Assembly (NCBI GenBank): GCA_003542415.1
Contig: DPKR01000004.1
Location: forward strand, 1-5,707
Reading direction: 5' to 3'
DNA: 5,707 bases
DNA from: Alphaproteobacteria bacterium
Lineage (GTDB): Bacteria > Pseudomonadota > Alphaproteobacteria > RF32 > CAG-239
Shown: positions 1 to 4,681 of the stretch, piece by piece
Position numbering within the stretch: position 1 is the first letter of the stretch
Layout of the letters: every line of letters starts with the position of its first letter
Translations under genes and position numbers: made by a program
Notes under the pieces: model-generated
What the model saw: the letters and a program-made list of their open reading frames with translations, nothing else
What the model was told of the DNA's origin: nothing
The model's database searches: none

Positions 1-50
1 ACATACCATTTTCTCTCAATGTCTGAGGGTTTTGTAGAATATGTAGTCAT
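1..50 (-). CDS. rplM: 50S ribosomal protein uL13 (L13), N-terminal fragment, cut by window edge
   Basis: Only the first 16 codons plus two bases of the next are inside the window. The ATG is at 50-48 and the peptide reads MTTYSTKPSDIERKWY. From family knowledge, uL13 starts with a pattern like MKTYSAKPxEVxKKW in Alphaproteobacteria, including the TYS-KP and final K-W residues seen here. uL13 is an early-assembling 23S rRNA-binding protein of the large subunit. A GGAAAG ribosome-binding site sits at 62-57, six bases before the ATG, and a near-consensus promoter lies at 120-93, so this start is well supported. The gene usually heads an rplM-rpsI pair; rpsI would lie off the left edge. The identification rests on a short peptide, but it is a distinctive one. 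Confidence 0.85.
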   Translation of the reverse strand, partial: MTTYSTKPSDIERKWY

Positions 51-92
51 ATTTTTCTTTCCATAAAAAAGTTTTTCAAAAAATTCTGCTTT

Positions 93-120
93 AATATACA
101 TAAAAAAAACGTCTTGTCAA
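93..120 (-). promoter_or_regulatory. Sigma70-type promoter of rplM
   Basis: On the minus strand a perfect -35 hexamer TTGACA (120-115) is followed by a 16-bp spacer and TATATT (98-93), which matches the -10 consensus at five of six positions. The expected transcript start near 86-87 gives a leader of about 36 nt before the rplM ATG at 50. Strong promoters are normal for ribosomal protein operons. The call is by consensus only. Confidence 0.7.
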
Positions 121-157
121 TAACAATTTTTCTTTGATTTTCAATGCATTAATTTGC

Positions 158-171
158 GGTATTTTAATACC
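158..171. repeat. 14-bp dyad upstream of the rplM promoter
   Basis: GGTATT and AATACC are perfect inverted arms separated by TT. The centre is about 47 bp upstream of the near edge of the rplM -35 box. A shorter perfect palindrome, AATGCATT, lies between them at 143-150. Either could be a regulator site, but such short dyads also arise by chance in AT-rich DNA. The rest of 121-213 shows no coding frame or known element. Confidence 0.25.
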
Positions 172-213
172 ATTTTTTAATATGTTGATTTTTAATGTTT
201 TTTTAAAACCAAA

Positions 214-244
214 AAAACCGCCCTTTTATGCAAGGGGCGGTTTT
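214..244 (-). terminator. Rho-independent terminator after the 113-aa gene
   Basis: The arms AAAACCGCCC (214-223) and GGGCGGTTTT (235-244) pair over 10 bp around an 11-nt loop, and a G-bulged extension could lengthen the stem. Read on the minus strand, the stem ends in a run of seven T (217-211). It begins 12 bp after the stop codon at 256, so it should end transcription of the 256-597 gene before rplM. The plus-strand side has only a four-T run. Confidence 0.85.
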
Positions 245-255
245 AAAGCGAATCG

Positions 256-597
256 TTAGAAAAGGTTGCAAAGCAACTCTAAGTGCTTTTTGTAGGTTTC
301 AAGCATTTTGTTGCATGTTTCTTCATTTGAGCCGAGCAAGTCCAATGCCGGACTTTCTTCTAAATACTCAATCTGCGTGTTCAGCCACTCTTTTAAGGCT
401 GCAATCTCAGACCAACGCCTTTTCAAAACTTCTTTTTTGAAAGCTGCCGCCTTATCTTCTTTTATCGGGGATGAAATAAGGTCTTGTTTTTCCAGTTCAT
501 CCCAAAAGATTCTGCCGGCTTTTAACCTGATACTTCTTATCGCAATGCCTTGTTCTAAGCTGCGCTTTTCGACGGTTGTCAGTTTTAATTCTTTCAT
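256..597 (-). CDS. Uncharacterised 113-aa helical protein
   Basis: I do not recognise this family. The ATG is at 597-595 and the stop TAA at 258-256. The product is rich in Lys, Glu and Leu with almost no glycine or proline, which suggests an all-helical or coiled-coil soluble protein. It has no signal peptide and no membrane segment. Aromatic and charged patches (FWDELEKQD near residues 31-39, RRWSEIAALKEWL near 60-72) look like amphipathic helices. The ribosome-binding site is weak (only AAGAAA before the ATG). It is probably real: a consensus-like promoter precedes it, a terminator follows it 12 bp after the stop, and its composition is protein-like, while the overlapping plus-strand frames are Ser/Phe/Cys-rich shadows. 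It lies downstream of and co-directional with the 118-aa and TerB-like genes, separated by a 120-bp gap. A shared role is possible but unproven. Confidence 0.7.
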   Translation of the reverse strand: MKELKLTTVEKRSLEQGIAIRSIRLKAGRIFWDELEKQDLISSPIKEDKAAAFKKEVLKRRWSEIAALKEWLNTQIEYLEESPALDLLGSNEETCNKMLETYKKHLELLCNLF

Positions 598-677
598 ATT
601 TTCTTGTTTTAGAGGTTTATTTTTTTACATAATTTATATTTAATGATTGGACATAGACTTAAAAAGCAATACTTTGT

Positions 678-706
678 TTTGTATCAACTTTTTTTGATTT
701 TGTCAA
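678..706 (-). promoter_or_regulatory. Sigma70-type promoter of the 113-aa gene
   Basis: On the minus strand a perfect TTGACA (706-701) is followed by exactly 17 bp and TACAAA (683-678, four of six matches). TGA directly before the -10 box provides an extended -10 TGn. The predicted start near 671 gives a leader of roughly 73 nt before the ATG at 597. The box begins only 12 bp after the stop of the upstream 118-aa gene, so the 113-aa gene can be expressed independently. The rest of the 598-717 gap is very AT-rich and shows nothing else clear. Confidence 0.6.
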
Positions 707-717
707 TTAATTTATAG

Positions 718-1074
718 TTATTTTCTTTGATAGCCCATGCATGTCGAGGGAGAGCTGACAGCTCCTCTCAAAGCCGCAATTCTTTCCGCCATTGACATAC
801 CTTTAGATGGTATTGCTTTGTCGCTTTGCGGATTTGATTGTGCAGACACAGAAGGAACGTTGTGTATCGGTTGCCCTGAAATCTCTTGAAATGCTTCTTC
901 AAGTGTTAAAGTTTTTGCGGTTGGTATTTCAAAATCCAATGTAAAACTTTGCATATACGAACTATCTTTTTCAAAAACATGGCTGCTCTTTAAGTAAGCA
1001 AGCTTATTTCCAACCGCTTCAGCAAGAGAACCTCTTTGTCCCCTTAGAATTTTTTTTAACTTTACCTCATCCAT
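718..1074 (-). CDS. Uncharacterised 118-aa protein with disordered linker, coupled to the TerB-like gene
   Basis: I do not recognise this family. The ATG is at 1074-1072 and the stop TAA at 720-718. The N-terminal part (about 1-30) is basic and probably helical. Residues 40-65 hold a probable strand (SFTLDFEIP) and an acidic helix (LTLEEAFQEI). Residues 67-92 are rich in Ser, Pro, Gln and Asn and look disordered. A short helix, MSMAERIAALRG (93-104), precedes a polar tail. There is no signal peptide and no membrane segment. The start lies inside the end of the TerB-like gene, overlapping by 8 nt (ATGGATGA). No good ribosome-binding site precedes it, which points to translational coupling and possibly a functional partnership. 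The helix-linker-short-motif layout suggests an adaptor or docking protein; that is inference only. Confidence 0.7.
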   Translation of the reverse strand: MDEVKLKKILRGQRGSLAEAVGNKLAYLKSSHVFEKDSSYMQSFTLDFEIPTAKTLTLEEAFQEISGQPIHNVPSVSAQSNPQSDKAIPSKGMSMAERIAALRGAVSSPSTCMGYQRK

Positions 1075-1498
1075 TTTCTTTTTCCAATATCACTCGCCCT
1101 GCTTTGTATAAAATAAGGCTGTCCAAAACAAATCTGTTTATTAAAATAAGTTTTTCATCTTCAACATGCATTGCGCGAGAAATGTTGATAATTGTTCCCA
1201 ATTCATTTTCATGAAGACTATCATCCACATTTGCTAAAAAACAAAGCTCTTTCACAAGCTCCAGCGCATGCAAACGATCTTTAATTTTTTCTGCTTCCCG
1301 AACAGCGTCTATTGAGTTTGCCGATTTAATGATCTCGACAATTGTTGTTTCAGGCACACCATATTTTGCACTAATCATTTTCAAAAATGAAATTTCATCT
1401 TGATCAATTTCATTATCGCTTTTAATTAACACACAAAAAAGTTTTAAGAAAACAATCTTTTCTTCTTCAGATAATGTTTTGATGTATTCTTCGTCCAT
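1067..1498 (-). CDS. TerB-fold-like helical protein
   Basis: The product is 143 residues, all-helical and acidic, without signal peptide or membrane segment. Two similar acidic segments occur 64 residues apart: SDNEIDQDEISFL (27-39) and VDDSLHENELGTI (91-103). They share an acidic residue, a hydrophobic residue and a conserved E (E35/E99), and each leads into a helix. This internal pseudo-repeat is typical of the TerB/TerB-like superfamily, whose members (TerB, DjlA N-terminal region, DUF533-type proteins) use such acidic loops, often to bind metal, and serve membrane-stress or signalling roles. Tellurite resistance should not be inferred, because no other ter genes are present. The start at 1498 is chosen over an in-frame TTG at 1531 because a strong AAGGAG site (1510-1505) lies six bases before this ATG. 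It is the first gene of a leftward unit and overlaps the 118-aa gene. Confidence 0.75.
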   Translation of the reverse strand: MDEEYIKTLSEEEKIVFLKLFCVLIKSDNEIDQDEISFLKMISAKYGVPETTIVEIIKSANSIDAVREAEKIKDRLHALELVKELCFLANVDDSLHENELGTIINISRAMHVEDEKLILINRFVLDSLILYKAGRVILEKENG

Positions 1499-1504
1499 TG
1501 TATT

Positions 1505-1510
1505 CTCCTT
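1505..1510 (-). promoter_or_regulatory. Ribosome-binding site that fixes the TerB-like start
   Basis: AAGGAG on the minus strand (1510-1505) stands six bases before the ATG at 1498-1496. The upstream TTG at 1531 has no such site, and a start there would place this Shine-Dalgarno sequence inside the coding region, so the shorter 143-residue protein is preferred. Confidence 0.8.
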
Positions 1511-1562
1511 TGGAGCTACTATAATTTTCAAATCTTAATTTCTGTTTAATTCTGTGGAATAT

Positions 1563-1591
1563 ATAACATATTTATCTTAACATTTCGTCAA
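1563..1591 (-). promoter_or_regulatory. Probable promoter of the TerB-like/118-aa unit
   Basis: On the minus strand TTGACG (1591-1586, five of six matches) is followed by 17 bp and TGTTAT (1568-1563, four of six matches). The predicted start near 1556 leaves a leader of about 58 nt before the ATG at 1498. It lies inside the divergent intergenic region (1499-1659), so it would overlap the promoter region of the barrel gene on the other strand. For that gene only weak boxes are visible on the plus strand: TTAACA at 1577-1582 and TATCCT at 1603-1608, with a spacing of 20 bp, longer than ideal. Confidence 0.45.
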
Positions 1592-1614
1592 CTTTATGGC
1601 AGTATCCTTAGTGT

Positions 1615-1645
1615 ATCCGACAAACATCGGATTGTTGAAACAACA
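1615..1645 (+). promoter_or_regulatory. Two tandem hairpins in the leader of the barrel gene
   Basis: The first hairpin pairs ATCCGA (1615-1620) with TCGGAT (1627-1632) around a 6-nt loop. The second pairs TGTTG (1633-1637) with CAACA (1641-1645) around AAA. They abut without a gap and end at the start of the AGAAAGGA ribosome-binding region (1645-1652), eight bases before the ATG at 1660. If the weak TATCCT at 1603-1608 is the -10 box, transcription would start near 1615 and the first hairpin would form the extreme 5' end of the mRNA. That is how the ompA leader of Escherichia coli protects its message. The comparison is inference. Confidence 0.45.
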
Positions 1646-1659
1646 GAAAGGATATATTC

Positions 1660-2439
1660 ATGAATATCAAAAATATGCTACTCACAACAGCTGCCGCAAC
1701 TTTGATGGTTAGCGCAGCACATGCAAGAGATTTTACTGGGTCGCTCTTTTTGCCCGGTCAAGGCGAATTTTTGTCTGACACACAAATTGAATGGTCTCGC
1801 ACAAAAGCGCGTCATGTTAAACAAATCAAAAATTTTGCGTTGAGCGAAGAATTGACTTATGGTCTCACAGACAATTTCTCCGTATATGGCGGTATTATGA
1901 ACGCTTTTAATTTTGATCGTTTGACAAGCCGTCAATACAACAACGAGCATAACTTTGCTTATGAAGTTGGCGCAAAATATAACTATAGCTATGACAATAT
2001 TTTGACACAAGTCGGTTTGGGCTATTTCACATTCCAGCCGAGTTCTTGGTTTGGTCACCACATCGGCGGTGTTAAAATGGATAATGACTGGTATAAAGAG
2101 CTCCAATTTGAAGCACAAGTTGGCTATGATATGGGCAACGGCTTAGTTCCTTATACCATGTTTACACTTGATTCACCGATTGATCAAGCTGACCGCGTGA
2201 TTGACTATTCTGTTTTTGCCGGTGTTCACAAAACACTTGACAAATGGGCTCTTGACGGCGGTGTTCGTTATGATTTTGTAACACATGGTGACAATGCTAA
2301 CCAATGGTATTTGCAAGGCGAAGCTGATTACTTCTTAACAGATTCCGTTGCTGTTGGTGTTCATGGTGACTACTTCTTGGGTGGCAGCGATTATCAGCAT
2401 GATATGACGCTCGGTGCTCAACTCAAAGTATTATTCTAG
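1660..2439 (+). CDS. Outer-membrane beta-barrel protein with signal peptide
   Basis: The 259-residue product starts with a clear Sec signal peptide: N-I-K-N at the N-terminus, a hydrophobic stretch at about 6-20, and an A-H-A site, so cleavage is likely after residue 22. The mature part (about 237 residues) has alternating polar/aromatic strands joined by short Asp/Asn/Gly turns, for example EELTYGLTDNFSVYGG, and contains no cysteine. It ends in Phe after alternating hydrophobic residues (LGAQLKVLF), the C-terminal signal that the BAM complex recognises on outer-membrane barrels. The size suits a barrel of roughly 10-12 strands; I cannot assign a named family, substrate or pore function. AAAGGA at 1647-1652, seven bases before the ATG, supports the start. 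The gene is monocistronic, divergent from the TerB-like gene and followed by a terminator. Alternatives are a porin-like, adhesin or lipid-modifying barrel. Confidence 0.85.
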   Translation: MNIKNMLLTTAAATLMVSAAHARDFTGSLFLPGQGEFLSDTQIEWSRTKARHVKQIKNFALSEELTYGLTDNFSVYGGIMNAFNFDRLTSRQYNNEHNFAYEVGAKYNYSYDNILTQVGLGYFTFQPSSWFGHHIGGVKMDNDWYKELQFEAQVGYDMGNGLVPYTMFTLDSPIDQADRVIDYSVFAGVHKTLDKWALDGGVRYDFVTHGDNANQWYLQGEADYFLTDSVAVGVHGDYFLGGSDYQHDMTLGAQLKVLF

Positions 2440-2462
2440 TCTTTTACTTTTTGTAAAACAAA

Positions 2463-2490
2463 AAAATCCCCCGCATTTGCGAGGGATTTT
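2463..2490. terminator. Bidirectional terminator between the barrel gene and rplS
   Basis: Arms 2463-2474 (AAAATCCCCCGC) and 2479-2490 (GCGAGGGATTTT) pair over 12 positions with one C-A mismatch around an ATTT loop. The plus strand continues with a T-rich tail (TTTTCTTT, 2487-2494). The minus strand continues with at least six T from the A-run at 2461-2466. It lies 23 bp past the barrel stop and 21 bp past the rplS stop, so it can end transcription from both convergent units. Confidence 0.9.
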
Positions 2491-2511
2491 CTTTAACTTA
2501 AAAGCAAATAA

Positions 2512-2913
2512 TTATTTTTCTGCGTTTGCTTTTTCGGCAGCTGCTTTTGATGTTGCTGTCAAATCGTCAGCAATACGAGCAGATCTACCGCGGAGTGCAC
2601 GCAAGAAATAAAGTTTTGCACGACGAACTTTACCGATACGTGCCACTTCAATTTTTGCCACATTCGGAGAGTAAAGCGGGAACACACGTTCCACACCTTC
2701 ACCGAAAGAAATTTTGCGAACTGTAAATGAAGAGTTCAAACCATCATTTTTGCGAGCGATGCAAACGCCTTCATAAATTTGGATACGTTCACGATCACCT
2801 TCTTTAACTTTGGTGTGAACTTTCAAAGTATCACCTGCTTTAAAATCAGGCAGGTTTTTACCTTGAGTGAGCTTATCCATTTGCTCTTTTTCCAAGTTTT
2901 TCAAAATATTCAT
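2512..2913 (-). CDS. rplS: 50S ribosomal protein bL19
   Basis: The 133-residue product matches bL19 throughout: KAGDTLKV at about 25-32, [23 protein letters not shown] at 47-69, GVERVF at 73-78, RRAKLYFLR at 97-105 and GRSARI at 109-114. bL19 is a large-subunit protein near the interface with the 30S subunit. The core corresponds to the roughly 115 residues of the E. coli protein; the last ~15 residues (Ala/Lys/Glu-rich) are an extra tail, as common in Alphaproteobacteria. AAAGGT (2926-2921), seven bases before the ATG, supports this start over an internal Met at residue 12. It is the last gene of the operon, 41 bp after trmD, and is followed by the terminator. Confidence 0.97.
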   Translation of the reverse strand: MNILKNLEKEQMDKLTQGKNLPDFKAGDTLKVHTKVKEGDRERIQIYEGVCIARKNDGLNSSFTVRKISFGEGVERVFPLYSPNVAKIEVARIGKVRRAKLYFLRALRGRSARIADDLTATSKAAAEKANAEK

Positions 2914-2954
2914 CAGTTTAACCTTTTCTTTTTAAAATTTGTTACCTTATAACC

Positions 2955-3644
2955 CTAAACTTTTTTTAAATCAAGATATTTTTTAAAAAGGTCGGGTCGT
3001 TTTTCTTGAGTTACTTTTAAGGACTGCTCTTTGCGCCATTTTTCAATGTTTGCATGATGCCCCGAGAGCAACACATCAGGCACTTTCATACCTTTCCAGT
3101 CTATGGGCCTTGTATATTGCGGATACTCGAGCAAACCGTTTTCAAAACTTTCGTCTTGAGCAGATTCATTGTTGCCCAAAACACCGTCAAGCAGTCTGAT
3201 CACACCGTCAAGCATAATCATCGCCGCTTGCTCACCGCCTGTCAAAACATAGTCTCCTATGCTGATTTCGTCGGGGTGATAGACTTCAACAACACGCTCA
3301 TCAATACCTTCAAAACGGTTGCAAACAATGGTCAGCTCAGGCTCTTTTGCCAGCTCATGCAATTTAGCTTGTGTTAAAGGTTTGCCTTTCGGGGTCATAT
3401 AAATGAGCTTGCCGGCCTTAAAGTTTGCATCAATTGCCGAACCCAAGATATCTGCGCGCATCACCATTCCGGCACCACCGCCGCACGGAGTATCATCAAC
3501 AGAGCCGTATTTGTCGGTGGCATAATCTCTGATGTTGATCACCTCAAAGCTCCATTTGCCTTCGGCAAGCGCCTTACCCGTCAACGAAAAGCCTAAAAAA
3601 CCGGGGAAAATTTCAGGATACAATGTTAAGATTTTAACCTTCAT
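2955..3644 (-). CDS. trmD: tRNA (guanine-37-N1)-methyltransferase TrmD
   Basis: TrmD methylates N1 of G37 in tRNAs with G36, using S-adenosylmethionine, and so prevents +1 frameshifting. The 229-residue protein has the SPOUT trefoil-knot fold. Visible motifs are the N-terminal ILTLYPEIF (5-13), [14 protein letters not shown] (50-63), [12 protein letters not shown] (107-118) and the knot loop [11 protein letters not shown] (128-138). These are followed by [10 protein letters not shown] (171-180) and [13 protein letters not shown] (192-204). By gapless comparison from memory with E. coli TrmD, R150 matches the catalytic Arg154, and E165 stands where E. coli has Asp169. The C-terminal domain is shorter than in E. 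coli (about 255 residues). The start overlaps the rimM end by 11 nt, with AGGA further upstream inside rimM, suggesting translational coupling. Confidence 0.97.
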   Translation of the reverse strand: MKVKILTLYPEIFPGFLGFSLTGKALAEGKWSFEVINIRDYATDKYGSVDDTPCGGGAGMVMRADILGSAIDANFKAGKLIYMTPKGKPLTQAKLHELAKEPELTIVCNRFEGIDERVVEVYHPDEISIGDYVLTGGEQAAMIMLDGVIRLLDGVLGNNESAQDESFENGLLEYPQYTRPIDWKGMKVPDVLLSGHHANIEKWRKEQSLKVTQEKRPDLFKKYLDLKKV

Positions 3645-4164
3645 TTTCTTCGTCTTCCTGGTAGTTCATTGAGGTTTGGCTCACTTCAACAAATCCCTCC
3701 TTGATATCAACCGTCGGCACATATGTGTCATTAAACGGCAACATCTCGGTTTGTTTTTGCCCTTCAAAGCTGATTTCCAAAATATCTCCCGCGCCGAAAT
3801 TATAAACGCCTGCAATTTTGCCAAGCTCTTTTTTTGTTTTTGCTTCCAAAACCTTGAGCCCGACAAGATCTGCCAAATAAAAGGTATTTTCTTTCAATTC
3901 CGGCAAAACATCTCGCGAAACAAAAAGCTCTGTTCCGACAATTTCTTCTGCGGCATTTCTTGTGTCAACACCTTCAAATTTCACACGCAAAAGTTCTTTT
4001 GCAAAACCTTTGACTTGTCCTTGATAAAAATGCGTTTTGTCTTTGTTTGAAAGCTTGCCGTATGCACAAATATCTTTAGGGTTTGAGGTAAAGCTCTTGA
4101 CTTTCACTTCGCCCTTAATGCCGTGCGCTGCAACAATTTTGCCCAAACAAACCAAATCCGACAT
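3634..4164 (-). CDS. rimM: 16S rRNA processing / ribosome maturation factor RimM
   Basis: RimM assists maturation of the 30S head domain and binds uS19. The 176-residue protein has its usual two domains. The N-terminal RimM domain has [16 protein letters not shown] (7-22) and [18 protein letters not shown] (65-82). The C-terminal PRC barrel has [11 protein letters not shown] (95-105), a [10 protein letters not shown] strand pair (about 122-131) and a [12 protein letters not shown] segment. The length is normal, and the last ten or so residues form an acidic tail. AAGG at 4175-4172, seven bases before the ATG, supports the start. It follows rpsP by 29 bp and overlaps trmD by 11 nt. Confidence 0.96.
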   Translation of the reverse strand: MSDLVCLGKIVAAHGIKGEVKVKSFTSNPKDICAYGKLSNKDKTHFYQGQVKGFAKELLRVKFEGVDTRNAAEEIVGTELFVSRDVLPELKENTFYLADLVGLKVLEAKTKKELGKIAGVYNFGAGDILEISFEGQKQTEMLPFNDTYVPTVDIKEGFVEVSQTSMNYQEDEENEG

Positions 4165-4193
4165 TTTTTTGCCTTAAAAATAACTTATCAAAA

Positions 4194-4619
4194 TTATTCA
4201 GCAGATTCAGCCGGAGCAGATTCAGATGCGGCGGCAGCTTCAGCCTCAGCTTTAGCGGCAGCGGCAGCCTCTTGAGCGGCTTTTGCTTTTTCTTCTTTTT
4301 CTTTAATGCGCTCTAATGTTTTAGCACGAGGCGCAGATTTTTTCGGTTGTTCATGAATAACGGGTGCTTCACATAATCCAAGACCTGCAAACAATTTTTG
4401 CAATCTTTCTGTCGGCTGAGCACCTTTTTTGAGCCATGCAGACACTTTTTCGCTGTCAACGATCAAACGATCTTGATGATCTTTCGGCAAAAGCGGGTTA
4501 TATGTGCCTAATTTTTCAATAAAGCGGCCATCGCGAGGAGCGCGTTGATCTGCTGCAACAATGCGATAAAACGGACGTTTTTTAGAACCGCCTCTTGATA
4601 ATCTGATACGAACTGCCAT
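4194..4619 (-). CDS. rpsP: 30S ribosomal protein bS16 with long Ala/Glu tail
   Basis: bS16 binds 16S rRNA early in small-subunit assembly. The first ~80 of 141 residues match the family: [22 protein letters not shown] (3-24), [17 protein letters not shown] (27-43), [12 protein letters not shown] (60-71). Residues from about 85 onward are a family-atypical tail of basic then Ala/Glu/Lys-rich low-complexity sequence, probably helical then disordered. It nearly doubles the E. coli protein (82 residues). Such tails are frequent in Alphaproteobacteria. AAAGGA (4634-4629), nine bases before the ATG, supports the start. The 62-bp gap from ffh contains no clear terminator or consensus promoter. Confidence 0.97.
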   Translation of the reverse strand: MAVRIRLSRGGSKKRPFYRIVAADQRAPRDGRFIEKLGTYNPLLPKDHQDRLIVDSEKVSAWLKKGAQPTERLQKLFAGLGLCEAPVIHEQPKKSAPRAKTLERIKEKEEKAKAAQEAAAAAKAEAEAAAASESAPAESAE

Positions 4620-4681
4620 TTTATAAATTCCTTTCTTAAAAAAGTTAAATTGTTAAAAGTTTCAAGCCTTATGGCAAAGTC

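Noticed and set aside
228..643. Plus-strand open frames over the 113-aa gene
   Set aside because: Their products are Ser/Phe/Cys-rich with no ribosome-binding site, and the minus-strand frame has promoter, terminator and protein-like composition.
661..693. Imperfect hairpin AAAAAG/CTTTTT with ATAC/GTAT, considered as a terminator of the TerB-like unit
   Set aside because: The stem is almost all A-T with an internal loop and overlaps the promoter of the 113-aa gene; it is too weak to call.
1067..1498. Tellurite resistance determinant
   Set aside because: The TerB-like fold alone does not imply this; no terA, terC, terD or terZ homologue is nearby.
1499..1531. Longer TerB-like start at TTG 1531
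   Set aside because: No ribosome-binding site precedes it, and the extension would contain the strong AAGGAG that serves the ATG at 1498.
1678..2118. Minus-strand frame inside the barrel gene
   Set aside because: It is a Cys-rich antisense shadow; the plus-strand barrel has signal peptide, ribosome-binding site and C-terminal signature.
4620..4681. Possible separate promoter for rpsP
   Set aside because: TTGAAA is present on the minus strand, but no acceptable -10 lies at the right spacing; the gene is more simply part of the ffh operon.
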